The notes: generated by a model from the letters alone, not told the origin. 64,000 nucleotides of DNA from Xanthomarina sp. F1114 (GCF_026410255.1 NZ_JAPMLL010000015.1:32345-96344), one strand, 5' to 3'. Positions 45,511 to 53,952 are shown, numbered from the stretch's first letter. Numbers and translations are program-made.

Positions 45511-45518
45511 CAAAGGTA
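45511..45518 (-). promoter_or_regulatory. Putative -7 box of the thioesterase gene (TACCTTTG)
   Basis: Minus strand reads TACCTTTG, an exact TAnnTTTG match, 28 bp upstream of the start codon. The expected -33 TTG is not clear. Confidence 0.5.
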
Positions 45519-45618
45519 AAGCCATTTTAGATTTTAGACTTACGAATTATGAAAATTTTGTCACTGAAAATGAAATACAACACAACGAAAAATTGCTATG
45601 TTTTTTTTGTAATAATAT

Positions 45619-45734
45619 GTCATTCCGACGTTAGGAGGAATCTCTCCATGTGATGTGGGATAACGTTAAGGTTGGTTAGAGGTTCTTTAGTCGTTACTTT
45701 CGGTCTGTCTACAAAGACAGGCTTCAGAACAGGA
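45619..45734. repeat. Dispersed-repeat-like element
   Basis: Begins GTCATTCCGACG then TTAGGAGGAATCTC, the look of the short repeats scattered through flavobacterial intergenic DNA. It ends with a hairpin CTGTCT-acaa-AGACAG near 45706-45721. It separates the thioesterase gene from the HU/SPOR gene. A second, weaker GGAATCTC piece lies near 43989. Confidence 0.5.
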
Positions 45735-45736
45735 AA

Positions 45737-46675
45737 TTAATCCAACTCCTTCACCAACAACCAAGCAGCAGAATTATGAGAGCGTTTTACTTCTCTTAAA
45801 GCACTTAAAGCCTCCAAACGGTCTTGATAACTAGCATAGACTACTTCGTGTAAACCGTATTTGTTTTCACCAATTTTTCTAGCATCATAACCTAATTGTT
45901 TAAGTTCTTCAACTTTTTTATCGCTGTTTCCCTCCACTCTAAAAGCACCGGCAATAATATGGTAATTACCAACTTGTTTTTTCACATTTAGAGTAACAGC
46001 AGGAAGTGGATTCTCTATAACAAAAGTAGCTTCTTGAATTTTGTTTTCAAGCTGTACATTGGCTTCTTCTTGAGCTATTTGGTTTTGAGAATTTATGTTT
46101 TCTACATAATATTTGGAAGCAACAAACCCACCCACAGTCAGGGCAATTACCGCTACAGCAGCATATTTTAAATAACCTTTAGATTTGCGTCTTTCTGGAG
46201 TAATTGCAATTGGAATAACTTTTTCAATTTTTTCAACTTCTTCTTTATAAACTTCTCTACTTACAGAAGGAGATACAAATTGGGATAAGCCAAAAGCATC
46301 TGTTAAATAATTTAAGTGATAAGAAGGTTCAAAAAGCATCTTCCCTTCGTTATTTAACGAAAGTTCTCCAATATTATCAAAAGCAATGGTTTCTCCTTCG
46401 GTAAGATAAGATTTTAGCGCTTTCACACGTTTTTCAATCTTTCTTGCAGCTTCTTCAAATGGAATCTTTTCTACATCGGCGATATAATGGGTTAAAATGC
46501 CATCGTTTGCTTGAATTTGCTCGTTAAAAGATAGTTTCTTTTTTGGAGGATAAAAGGCATTTGTAGACTCGTGAATGGTTGCTGAAACTCGTTGCGTTAA
46601 AAAAGCTCCAAACTCAGGAACTGTAACACATTCATATCTATATAGTAAGTCGCTTATGTATGATTCTAATTGCAT
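45737..46675 (-). CDS. HU-CCDC81/SPOR membrane protein
   Basis: 312 residues. The N-terminal 1-130 is two HU-like modules of the CCDC81 type (ESYISDLLYRYECVTVPEFG; ETIAFDNIGELSLNNEGKML). One transmembrane helix lies at 168-187, and a C-terminal SPOR domain spans about 235-312 (NYHIIAGAFRVEGNSDKKVE). SPOR domains bind denuded septal peptidoglycan, and the HU-like part faces the cytoplasm and may contact DNA or self-associate. This architecture is typical of Bacteroidota and suggests a division-site linker. Confidence 0.87.
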   Translation of the reverse strand: MQLESYISDLLYRYECVTVPEFGAFLTQRVSATIHESTNAFYPPKKKLSFNEQIQANDGILTHYIADVEKIPFEEAARKIEKRVKALKSYLTEGETIAFDNIGELSLNNEGKMLFEPSYHLNYLTDAFGLSQFVSPSVSREVYKEEVEKIEKVIPIAITPERRKSKGYLKYAAVAVIALTVGGFVASKYYVENINSQNQIAQEEANVQLENKIQEATFVIENPLPAVTLNVKKQVGNYHIIAGAFRVEGNSDKKVEELKQLGYDARKIGENKYGLHEVVYASYQDRLEALSALREVKRSHNSAAWLLVKELD

Positions 46676-46680
46676 AAAAA

Positions 46681-46709
46681 CAAAGTTAGCAATTTTTAAT
46701 TGCGAACAA
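46681..46709 (-). promoter_or_regulatory. Promoter of the HU/SPOR gene
   Basis: Minus strand: TTG (46707-46709), 18-nt spacer, TAACTTTG (46681-46688). Both boxes fit the Bacteroidota consensus with a slightly short spacer. The start codon is 6 bp downstream, so the mRNA would be nearly leaderless. Confidence 0.55.
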
Positions 46710-46779
46710 AAATTCGGCCTAACTATTTATTAACATGATTAAATTGCTTTACTTGTAGTCTCATTATCAAAATATTATC

Positions 46780-47883
46780 ATGTCTGAAAATAATTTACTA
46801 TATATTTTGGCTTTGCAGCACGTTCCTAATATTGGAGATATTACAGCAAAAAAACTGATTGCTCATTGTGGTTCTGTGGAAGCTATTTTTAATGAAAAAA
46901 AACAGAACTTACTTAAAATTGACGGCATAGGAAGTTTGGTTATTAGAGATTTATATGGCAAACATCATTTTAAAGCTGCAGAAGAAGAATTAAAATTTAT
47001 TCAAGAGAATAATATTACTACCTTGTATTTTGCAGATTCCAATTATCCTGAAAAATTAAAACATTGTATAGATAGTCCTATTTTACTCTTCCAATCCGGA
47101 CATGTAAATTTAAAACAACAACGAATTATTAGTGTGGTAGGTACCAGAAAAATTACAACTAATGGCATTGCTTTTTGTAATAAGTTAATTGAGGAGTTAG
47201 CTATTTTTAATCCAGTTATAGTTTCTGGATTTGCTTATGGAACAGATATTACAGCTCAAAAAGCAGCTATAAATAATAAGTTGCAGACGGTAGGTTGTTT
47301 GGCTCATGGTTTGAATCAAGTATACCCAAAAGCACATAAAAAATATGTTGCAGAAGTTGAAAAAAACGGGGGATTCTTAACAGACTTTTGGAGTAGCGAT
47401 CCTTTTGATAGAAACAACTTCTTAAAACGAAATCGGGTGATTGCTGGTTTAAGCGAAGCCACTATTGTTATAGAATCTGCCGAAAGAGGAGGAAGTCTGG
47501 TAACTGCAGATATTGCAAATTCGTATAATAGAGATGTGTTTGCCGTTCCGGGCAGAGTAACAGATAGCCAGAGTATAGGTTGTAATAATTTGATTAAATT
47601 TCAAAAAGCACATGTTTTATCTACACCTCTAGATATTCCATATATGTTGAATTGGGAGTTAGAAGAAAAGGCAAAAGCCCCTATCCAAAAGCAATTGTTC
47701 GTGGAGTTAAATGATGAAGAAAAAATAGTTTATAACTATTTAAAAGAAAAAGACAAACAACTTTTAGATGTCATTGCCTTAGAATGTAACTTACCTATTT
47801 ATAAAATTGCTGGCATTTTATTAAATATGGAATTAAAGGGAGTGCTAAGACCTTTACCTGGAAAATTATTCGAAATTATTTAA
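46780..47883 (+). CDS. dprA: DNA-processing protein DprA
   Basis: 367 residues. N-terminal helix-hairpin-helix/SAM-like part (VPNIGDITAKKLIAHCGSVE), central Rossmann fold with VVGTRKITTNG, SGFAYGTDITAQKAA, and RVIAGLSEATIVIESAERGG, then a C-terminal winged helix (about 305-367). DprA protects incoming single-stranded DNA and loads RecA during natural transformation. Whether the organism is competent is not shown here, but recA is nearby at 52557-53564. Confidence 0.95.
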   Translation: MSENNLLYILALQHVPNIGDITAKKLIAHCGSVEAIFNEKKQNLLKIDGIGSLVIRDLYGKHHFKAAEEELKFIQENNITTLYFADSNYPEKLKHCIDSPILLFQSGHVNLKQQRIISVVGTRKITTNGIAFCNKLIEELAIFNPVIVSGFAYGTDITAQKAAINNKLQTVGCLAHGLNQVYPKAHKKYVAEVEKNGGFLTDFWSSDPFDRNNFLKRNRVIAGLSEATIVIESAERGGSLVTADIANSYNRDVFAVPGRVTDSQSIGCNNLIKFQKAHVLSTPLDIPYMLNWELEEKAKAPIQKQLFVELNDEEKIVYNYLKEKDKQLLDVIALECNLPIYKIAGILLNMELKGVLRPLPGKLFEII

Positions 47884-47890
47884 AAATAAA

Positions 47891-47927
47891 AGTGTCTAAC
47901 AAGCCTTTTAAATCTTTGTTAGACACT
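47891..47927. terminator. Bidirectional terminator between dprA and trpS
   Basis: A perfect 12-bp stem AGTGTCTAACAA / TTGTTAGACACT with a 13-nt loop. The minus-strand side is followed by a T-rich tract (complement of TAAAAATAAA), so it is stronger for trpS. On the plus strand only ATATTT follows. Confidence 0.82.
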
Positions 47928-47955
47928 ATATTTAACCTTAGAATTTTAAATTAAA

Positions 47956-48924
47956 CTAGTAACCCACTTTCTCGCGAACACGATTTAAAACATCATTAGC
48001 TACAACTTGAGCTTTTTTTGCACCAATAGCTAAAAGTTTATCTATTTCATCCAGATTATTCATATAATAATGATAACGCTCGCGTTCGGTAGCAAATTTT
48101 TCAATTATAAGCTCAAAAAGGGCTTGTTTAGCATGACCGTAACCGTAACCACCTTGTTCGTAATTGGCCTTCATTGCTGCAATTTGTTCATTGGAAGCCA
48201 ATAAATTATATAATGCAAAACAATTACATGTACTCCAGTCTTTAGGGTCTTCTAGAGCTGTGCTATCTGTTTCAATACCCATAATTTGCTTGCGAAGTTT
48301 TTTATCGTCTAGAAAAATATTAATAATATTTCCTTGGCTTTTACTCATTTTTCCACCATTAGTTCCAGGAACAATCATAATGTTTTCTTGAATGCTTCCT
48401 TCTGGAATTACAAAAGTCTCTCCCATTTTTGTATGGAAACGAGAAGCAACATCACGTGTCATTTCTATATGTTGTAATTGGTCTTTTCCAACAGGAACAA
48501 TTTCGGCATCATATATTAAAATATCTGCAGCCATAAGCATTGGGTAGGTAAATAATCCCGCATTTACATCTCCTAATCTATCAGCTTTATCTTTAAAGCC
48601 ATGGGCAAGAGTTAAGCGTTGATATGGAAAAAAACAACTTAAGTACCAAGACAATTCAGTTACTTGCGGAATATCGCTCTGTCTATAAAACACTGTTTTT
48701 TCTACATCCAATCCAAAAGCTAGCCAAGTTGCAGCTGTAGAATAAGTGTTGTTTCGCAAAAGTTCTGCATCTTTAATTTGTGTTAAGGTATGCAGATTTG
48801 CAATAAATAAAAACGAGTCGTTTTTAGGATTATTAGCCATTTTAATTGCTGGAATTAATGCGCCTAAAATATTTCCTAAATGGGGTGTTCCGGTACTTTG
48901 AATGCCTGTTAAAATTCTTGCCAT
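47956..48924 (-). CDS. trpS: Tryptophanyl-tRNA synthetase
   Basis: 322 residues, class Ic synthetase. HIGH-type motif TGTPHLGNILGA near the N-terminus and the KMSKS loop as KMSKSQGNI. It charges tRNA-Trp. Normal length. The ATG at 48924 follows, on the minus strand, a perfect TTCCTGC/GCAGGAA palindrome by 5 nt and a full promoter further up. Confidence 0.97.
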   Translation of the reverse strand: MARILTGIQSTGTPHLGNILGALIPAIKMANNPKNDSFLFIANLHTLTQIKDAELLRNNTYSTAATWLAFGLDVEKTVFYRQSDIPQVTELSWYLSCFFPYQRLTLAHGFKDKADRLGDVNAGLFTYPMLMAADILIYDAEIVPVGKDQLQHIEMTRDVASRFHTKMGETFVIPEGSIQENIMIVPGTNGGKMSKSQGNIINIFLDDKKLRKQIMGIETDSTALEDPKDWSTCNCFALYNLLASNEQIAAMKANYEQGGYGYGHAKQALFELIIEKFATERERYHYYMNNLDEIDKLLAIGAKKAQVVANDVLNRVREKVGY

Positions 48925-48929
48925 AATAC

Positions 48930-48947
48930 TTCCTGCAAAAGCAGGAA
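48930..48947. repeat. TTCCTGC-N4-GCAGGAA palindrome, copy 4, 5 nt before trpS
   Basis: Perfect 7-bp stem with a 4-nt loop, in the trpS leader. The arm nearest the gene ends 5 nt upstream of the ATG on the minus strand, the same spacing as at 39427-39433. Confidence 0.8.
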
Positions 48948-48986
48948 TCTTTTTTTATTAGTTATTCTATATTTTTTTACAAGCTA

Positions 48987-49017
48987 CAAAGGTAAATTTT
49001 TTGATGCAATAGCTCAA
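48987..49017 (-). promoter_or_regulatory. Promoter of trpS
   Basis: Minus strand: TTG (49015-49017), 20-nt spacer, TACCTTTG (48987-48994). Matches the Bacteroidota sigma-A consensus. It predicts a leader of about 55-60 nt that contains the palindrome at 48930-48947. Confidence 0.7.
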
Positions 49018-49041
49018 TAAATTTAATTAGTTTTGACACCG

Positions 49042-49776
49042 ATGAGAATATTTAAGTGTTTGTTTTGGATTTTATATCGCATTTGGTTCTATATACTTGT
49101 AGCCTTGCCTATTATAGTTTTTTTTCCGCTTTTAATTATTTCTATTCTAAAAGAAACTTGGTATCCTTATTTTTTTAGGATTGCACGCTTGTGGGCAAAA
49201 TTTATTTTAACAGGGATGGGATTTGTTTGGAAAATTGAGCATGAGCAAATACCAGAACGGGACAAAAGCTACATGTTTGTTGCCAATCATACCTCTATGG
49301 CAGATATTATGCTTATGTTGGTTTCTACTAAGAACCCTTTTGTTTTTGTTGGAAAAAAAGAGTTGGCTAAGATTCCCTTGTTTGGGTTTTTCTATAAACG
49401 GACTTGTATTTTAGTAGATAGAAATTCGGAAAGCAGCAGAAAAGCGGTGTTTTTAAGAGCTCAAAAACGTTTGAAACAAGGCTTGAGTATTTGTATTTTT
49501 CCTGAAGGTGGTGTTCCAGACGAAGATATAATTTTAGACACGTTTAAAGATGGTGCTTTTAGATTAGCCATCAATCATCAAATTCCAGTGGTTCCCATGT
49601 CTTTCTTAGATAATAAAAAACGATTTTCTTATACCTTTTTTAGTGGAGGCCCAGGAAAGATGCGTGCTGTAATTCATCCGTTTATCGAAACCAAAGGCTT
49701 AACGGTAAGCGACACAAAAGATCTTAATAAAAGAGTTCGAGAAGTTATTTTAAAAACTTTAGAGACTAGAGCATAA
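49042..49776 (+). CDS. plsC: 1-acyl-sn-glycerol-3-phosphate acyltransferase
   Basis: About 244 residues. A hydrophobic N-terminus (FWILYRIWFYILVALPIIVF) precedes the catalytic NHTSMAD (HX4D) and the substrate motif FPEGG. It adds the second acyl chain to make phosphatidic acid. I place the start at ATG 49042; a TTG at 49033 is in frame and would add three residues. Divergent from trpS. Confidence 0.92.
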   Translation: MRIFKCLFWILYRIWFYILVALPIIVFFPLLIISILKETWYPYFFRIARLWAKFILTGMGFVWKIEHEQIPERDKSYMFVANHTSMADIMLMLVSTKNPFVFVGKKELAKIPLFGFFYKRTCILVDRNSESSRKAVFLRAQKRLKQGLSICIFPEGGVPDEDIILDTFKDGAFRLAINHQIPVVPMSFLDNKKRFSYTFFSGGPGKMRAVIHPFIETKGLTVSDTKDLNKRVREVILKTLETRA

Positions 49777-49778
49777 AA

Positions 49779-49812
49779 AAAGAGCTGCTCTTGGCACAGG
49801 ACAGCTCTTTAT
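49779..49812. terminator. Bidirectional terminator between plsC and the anti-sigma gene
   Basis: 9-bp stem AAAGAGCTG / CAGCTCTTT with a 14-nt loop, flanked by A on the left and T on the right, so it can stop both convergent transcripts. Confidence 0.85.
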
Positions 49813-49872
49813 TTAAGATTATCATTGCTTTCCTAGTTTTAGGAATACACAAATCAATCTAATCAACCAAAA

Positions 49873-51486
49873 CTAAAATTTATAACTAAAACCTGTATAA
49901 ACACCTATAATATATGGGTTAAAATTTCCAGAAGTGTTTTCGAACGCATTTAATTGGTACTTTAAAGTAGGCTCTAAGTTAAATTTAAATTTTTCTGTAA
50001 ATTTATAGTCTAATCCAACCCCTAAGTTGGTACTAAAACTTACACTATTTATATTATTTGCTTCGCCAATATATTTTTTCTCTCCAAGTAATTCAGAATA
50101 TACATCGTTGCCATCTAAAATAAACGAACTAAATCCAGCAATTAGATTTATACCAAATTTCTTGCTTCCAACTCTATAATTTAATTCCATGGGAATTTCG
50201 TAATAACTAATTCTCTGACTAATTGCAGCGTTAGAATTAGGGCTTAATAAATTATCTACTTCTCCAACCTTTAAATTATCTGCGCTTATAGCAGAAAGGC
50301 TTTCGTTACCTTTAGATAAATCTATATTCCTTAATGCACTTGAGGTAGCTCCAGTATTAGACATACCTTGATATAGAATTACATCGTTAGTATCGTAACT
50401 TAAGTTTAACGAACTTAATCCAGTACGTATAGATAGTTTTTTGTTTAAGTTATAACTAACATTTACGCCGTAACTAGTGTTTACTTCGCCACTTTTAGAA
50501 TTGTTTTTAAATTGCTCATTAATATGCGAGCCTTTCCCCATCGAATTATAATAAACAGGGGCCATATTTGCATATACTTGCCACCTGTTTATTATTTCAT
50601 CTTTCTCTTCTTCAATAATATCTTGATTAGCTGCAATAGCTTCCTCTATGGTTAGATCTGTTTTATTTAGTTCTTCTTCCAAAAGATTCTCCGTCTCAGC
50701 TTTTGTGTTTTCTTCTAATGCAACTCTGTGTTCTGTTGTATTAATGTTTAATTGTTGTATTTGATTTTCAGTTTTATTCTGATCAACTTCTAAATGAGAA
50801 TCGGCCTTTCCACTTTCACTCTTTGTTGTGTTATCCGCTATATTATTTCTAGAGGGAATATCAGTATTTATTTTGCTTGGGTTTTCTTTTAAATGTTTGT
50901 TAGAATCTGTTTTGTCTCTAGAGTTAGTGTTATTAGCAATTTGTGTATTGTTTATATGTGGTTCTTCTGAAGTGCTTCGTATGTTTTTATTTATTGATTT
51001 CTTTTTTGAAGTCTTATTATTTATCGGGTAGATAGATTTCTTGCTTTGGCTTTCTTCTGAAGCTATTTGCGTACTATTTAAACCTTTTTTCTGTTTTGAT
51101 AGTTTATTGTCAGTCCCAGTTTCAGATATAATAGCATTATCCGTAATTTTATTTTTATCTGGAGTAGTTACAACATTAGAATTTGTACTAGATTCTGTAG
51201 AAGTATTTGTATTGTCTTTAGTTGGATTTTCAGTATCAACAACCTTTATCTTGTTTGTATTTCCTAAGAAATTGTCAGATATTAAAATGCCTCCAACAGT
51301 TAATAATAAAAGCAAGAGAGCTGCAACTCCAGCTATTTTAAACCAAAGAGGAATTACTCTCTTTCTATCTTTTTCAGGTTTGTTTAATTTGCTTTGAATC
51401 TTGTTCCAAACTTCTGAATTTGGGGTAGCTTCAAAGTCTTTAAATTTTTCCTGAAAAACTCTATCTATATGTTTTTTATCACTCAT
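49873..51486 (-). CDS. Anti-sigma factor fused to an outer-membrane beta barrel (Dma-like)
   Basis: 537 residues in four parts. Residues 1-43 are cytoplasmic, with an anti-sigma-like helical start (HIDRVFQEKFKDFEATPNSE ... VWNKIQSKL). Residues 44-69 are one transmembrane helix. Residues about 70-300 are a polar linker very rich in N, T, K, S and E, probably disordered. Residues about 303-537 are repeated amphipathic strands (VYANMAPVYYN, YGVNVSYNLNKKLSIRTG, FKFNLEPTLKYQLN) ending in YKF, the typical last residue of an outer-membrane barrel. Such a chain would cross both membranes. It overlaps the upstream ECF sigma gene by one base (TAATG). It fits the dual membrane-spanning anti-sigma (Dma) type described in Bacteroides thetaiotaomicron. 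Confidence 0.82.
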   Translation of the reverse strand: MSDKKHIDRVFQEKFKDFEATPNSEVWNKIQSKLNKPEKDRKRVIPLWFKIAGVAALLLLLLTVGGILISDNFLGNTNKIKVVDTENPTKDNTNTSTESSTNSNVVTTPDKNKITDNAIISETGTDNKLSKQKKGLNSTQIASEESQSKKSIYPINNKTSKKKSINKNIRSTSEEPHINNTQIANNTNSRDKTDSNKHLKENPSKINTDIPSRNNIADNTTKSESGKADSHLEVDQNKTENQIQQLNINTTEHRVALEENTKAETENLLEEELNKTDLTIEEAIAANQDIIEEEKDEIINRWQVYANMAPVYYNSMGKGSHINEQFKNNSKSGEVNTSYGVNVSYNLNKKLSIRTGLSSLNLSYDTNDVILYQGMSNTGATSSALRNIDLSKGNESLSAISADNLKVGEVDNLLSPNSNAAISQRISYYEIPMELNYRVGSKKFGINLIAGFSSFILDGNDVYSELLGEKKYIGEANNINSVSFSTNLGVGLDYKFTEKFKFNLEPTLKYQLNAFENTSGNFNPYIIGVYTGFSYKF

Positions 51487-52028
51487 TACAAGGTATGCGT
51501 GTTTAAACTTGTTTTGTATTCTTCAATTTTATCTTTTAAAATCTTCCTGGCTCTAGCCAAATTAGATTTCGAGGTTCCCGTTGAAATATCTAGCATTTTA
51601 GCTATCTCTTTATGCGAATAATCGTCTAAAACATAGAGGTTAAAAACCAATCTATAACGGTTTGGTAACTCTTGGATTATCTGTAAAAGAAACTCTAATG
51701 AAACATCATCTTCTTCAATTTCAACTTCTACATCTTCAATATTAGATTCGTCAATAATCTCAAAAACACCTTGTTTCCTATAGCGCTGTAATGCGGTGTT
51801 TATAGTTATTCGTTTTAACCAACCTTCAAAAGAACCTTTGTGTTTATATTGCGATATTTTGTTAAAAATAGTCACAAAAGCATCTTGCAGATTATCTTCT
51901 GCTTCCGCATAATTATTAGAATACTTCAGACAAACAGAAAATAATTTAGCCGAAAATAGCTGATATAGTTCTGCTTGTGCTTTGGTATCTTTTTTACTAC
52001 ATTTTTGTATGAGTTGTTTTAAACCCAA
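51486..52028 (-). CDS. ECF-type RNA polymerase sigma factor
   Basis: 180 residues. Sigma region 2 is seen in KYSNNYAEAEDNLQDAFVTI and FEGWLKRITINTALQRYRK, and region 4 in LPNRYRLVFNLYVLDDYSHK followed by the helix-turn-helix MLDISTGTSKSNLARARKIL. No region 1.1 or 3, so it is an extracytoplasmic-function sigma factor. The start is TTG at 52028 (no in-frame ATG nearby). Stop overlaps the start of the anti-sigma/barrel gene, so the two are translationally coupled and should be regulator and inhibitor. Confidence 0.93.
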   Translation of the reverse strand: MGLKQLIQKCSKKDTKAQAELYQLFSAKLFSVCLKYSNNYAEAEDNLQDAFVTIFNKISQYKHKGSFEGWLKRITINTALQRYRKQGVFEIIDESNIEDVEVEIEEDDVSLEFLLQIIQELPNRYRLVFNLYVLDDYSHKEIAKMLDISTGTSKSNLARARKILKDKIEEYKTSLNTHTL

Positions 52029-52055
52029 ATGATATCGTATTAATTTAACAAAGTT

Positions 52056-52454
52056 TTACTCTACTACTGGAACTTCTACAATTAAATAGGTGTTTTCTCC
52101 TTGCCATAATTTAAAAACATAAGACCCATTGTGGTTTGCTGTAAAATTAAAGGAGGTTTCCATCTCTTCATTTACTGTTTCGCAATTGTCAGTTTGGTAA
52201 GCTACATTTGCTACTACTGCCAATGTTATCTCATTGCCCTGCTCTTTGTTATAAATATTATTAAAAGCATAACAAGTGGACGGTCTAATGTAAGTTAAAG
52301 TAATATCATAAGTATCGCCCAAACGGAATTGCTCTGGCAAAGTAGTACTCTCAATAGGTAAAAATTCATTATAAAATTGTGGCGAGCTATCATCGCTTAC
52401 GCTACAAGAAAAAATGAAAATTGCCAAAAGACAGTAGGTTACAAATTTCTTCAT
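52056..52454 (-). CDS. Small lipoprotein of the sigma/anti-sigma operon
   Basis: About 132 residues. From ATG at 52454 it starts MKKFVTYCLLAIFIFSC, a clean lipoprotein signal; a longer frame with four extra residues is less likely. The mature part is beta-rich with two further Cys (STCYAF and DNCETV) that may pair, and ends YLIVEVPVVE. It has the size of a small immunoglobulin-like domain. It lies 27 bp upstream of the sigma gene on the same strand. It could be a ligand or sensor for the barrel protein; that is inference from position. Confidence 0.75.
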   Translation of the reverse strand: MKKFVTYCLLAIFIFSCSVSDDSSPQFYNEFLPIESTTLPEQFRLGDTYDITLTYIRPSTCYAFNNIYNKEQGNEITLAVVANVAYQTDNCETVNEEMETSFNFTANHNGSYVFKLWQGENTYLIVEVPVVE

Positions 52455-52513
52455 TAAAAAATACATATGTACATTGTAGATGCAAAGACTATCAAAAGGT
52501 TGCGTAATAAATT

Positions 52514-52543
52514 AAAAAATCCCGAAGATATTCGGGATTTTTT
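52514..52543 (-). terminator. Terminator of recA
   Basis: Perfect stem CCCGAA/TTCGGG (52521-52526 and 52531-52536) extended by A/T pairs to about 13 bp, with a 4-nt loop and T run on the minus strand. Confidence 0.92.
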
Positions 52544-52556
52544 TTAATTTATTTTT

Positions 52557-53564
52557 TTATTCTTTAGGAGCTTTTAATTGCTCTTTAATTTTCAATTCTA
52601 GCTCGTCTTGTAATTCTGGATTGTCTTTTATCAAGGCTTTAACGGCATCCCTACCTTGCCCTAACTTGGTGTCCCCATAACTAAACCAAGAGCCCGCTTT
52701 TTTAATAATCTCAAAATCGACTGCTACATCTAAAATCTCTCCTACTTTCGAGATCCCTTCGCCATACATAATGTCAAATTCTGCCATTTTAAACGGAGGA
52801 GCTACTTTGTTTTTCACCACTTTTACTCTGGTTTTATTACCAGCAACATTCCCATCGGTTTCTTTAATTTGTGTAGAACGTCTAATATCTAAACGTACAG
52901 AGGCATAAAATTTTAAGGCGTTACCCCCAGTTGTAGTTTCAGGGTTTCCAAACATAACCCCAATTTTTTCACGTAATTGGTTAATAAAAATTACGGTACA
53001 TTTAGTTTTACTAATAGAAGCGGTTAACTTTCTTAGCGCTTGCGACATTAATCTTGCATGAAGTCCCATTTTAGAGTCTCCCATTTCACCTTCAATTTCA
53101 CTTTTTGGTGTTAAAGCTGCCACAGAGTCAATAACAACAATATCTATGGCACCAGATCGAATTAAATTATCTGCAATCTCTAAAGCTTGCTCTCCATTAT
53201 CTGGTTGCGAAATAATAAGGTTATCAATGTCAATTCCTAAATTTTCTGCATAAGTTCTATCGAAAGCATGTTCTGCATCAATAAATGCGGCAATACCTCC
53301 AGCTTTTTGAGCTTCGGCAATGGCATGTAAGGTTAAGGTTGTTTTACCAGAAGATTCTGGTCCGTAAATTTCTATAACTCGCCCTCTTGGATATCCGCCT
53401 ACGCCTAGAGCTATATCTAAACCTAAAGAACCAGAAGGAATAGAGTCTACATCTACAACCGCTTGGTCGCTCATTTTCATGACAGTTCCTTTACCGTATG
53501 CTTTATCTAGTTTATCTAATGTAAGTTTTAGTGCTTTTAATTTGGCTTCTTTTTCGCTGCTCAT
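52557..53564 (-). CDS. recA: Recombinase A
   Basis: 335 residues. Walker [11 protein letters not shown], Walker B region [12 protein letters not shown], the L2-type loop around [20 protein letters not shown], and the C-terminal acidic segment [18 protein letters not shown]. It drives homologous strand exchange and the SOS response. Complete and normal in length. Promoter boxes lie 31-61 bp upstream. Confidence 0.98.
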   Translation of the reverse strand: MSSEKEAKLKALKLTLDKLDKAYGKGTVMKMSDQAVVDVDSIPSGSLGLDIALGVGGYPRGRVIEIYGPESSGKTTLTLHAIAEAQKAGGIAAFIDAEHAFDRTYAENLGIDIDNLIISQPDNGEQALEIADNLIRSGAIDIVVIDSVAALTPKSEIEGEMGDSKMGLHARLMSQALRKLTASISKTKCTVIFINQLREKIGVMFGNPETTTGGNALKFYASVRLDIRRSTQIKETDGNVAGNKTRVKVVKNKVAPPFKMAEFDIMYGEGISKVGEILDVAVDFEIIKKAGSWFSYGDTKLGQGRDAVKALIKDNPELQDELELKIKEQLKAPKE

Positions 53565-53594
53565 TTCTCTTTTTTTTATCTTGTGAAAGTGATG

Positions 53595-53625
53595 CTAAAA
53601 TACTACTTCTTTTTTCACTTTACAA
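53595..53625 (-). promoter_or_regulatory. Putative recA promoter
   Basis: Minus strand: TTG (53623-53625), 20-nt spacer, TATTTTAG (53595-53602), one mismatch from TAnnTTTG. No E. coli-type LexA box was noticed. Confidence 0.5.
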
Positions 53626-53799
53626 TTTTATCACGCAACCTTTTTGTACTTTCTGCATCTACTATATAAAGTGGGAAAATTTTAACTGTGAAAAAGAAAA
53701 TAAATAAGCTCGCTTAAAATACATCATAGTTTAAATATGAAGGATTTTAAAAGACATTTTAATATTATTCGATTTTAAAACTATAAAAATTTTAAACAA

Positions 53800-53886
53800 A
53801 TGAAATTTTTTAAAAAATGTATTATCTCATTAGGTGTTACAGTTGTTATCTTTTTAAATAGCAACTGTAAAGCCGAAGGCGGTTAA
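53800..53886 (+). CDS. 28-residue hydrophobic peptide
   Basis: ATG at 53800 to TAA at 53884-53886. The peptide is MKFFKKCIISLGVTVVIFLN followed by SNCKAEGG: a basic start, one hydrophobic helix and a Cys eight residues from the end, like a very small lipoprotein or toxin-like peptide, although the SNC site is a poor lipobox. A strong terminator follows, and TAACTCGT at its stop (53884-53891) is complementary to ACGAGTTA (53938-53945). No family recognised. Confidence 0.45.
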   Translation: MKFFKKCIISLGVTVVIFLNSNCKAEGG

Positions 53887-53952
53887 CTCGTAAGAATGTT
53901 TTTTCTATTTAGTAATTAAATTAAAAAATATTAATAACGAGTTAGTCTACTT

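Noticed and set aside
51041..51397. 118-residue plus-strand frame opposite the anti-sigma/barrel gene
   Set aside because: It is antisense to the low-complexity linker, with composition dictated by that strand, and has no start context or homology that I recognise.
53737..53778. 13-residue frame between recA and the 28-residue peptide gene
   Set aside because: Too short, no initiation signal, no hydrophobic or conserved pattern.
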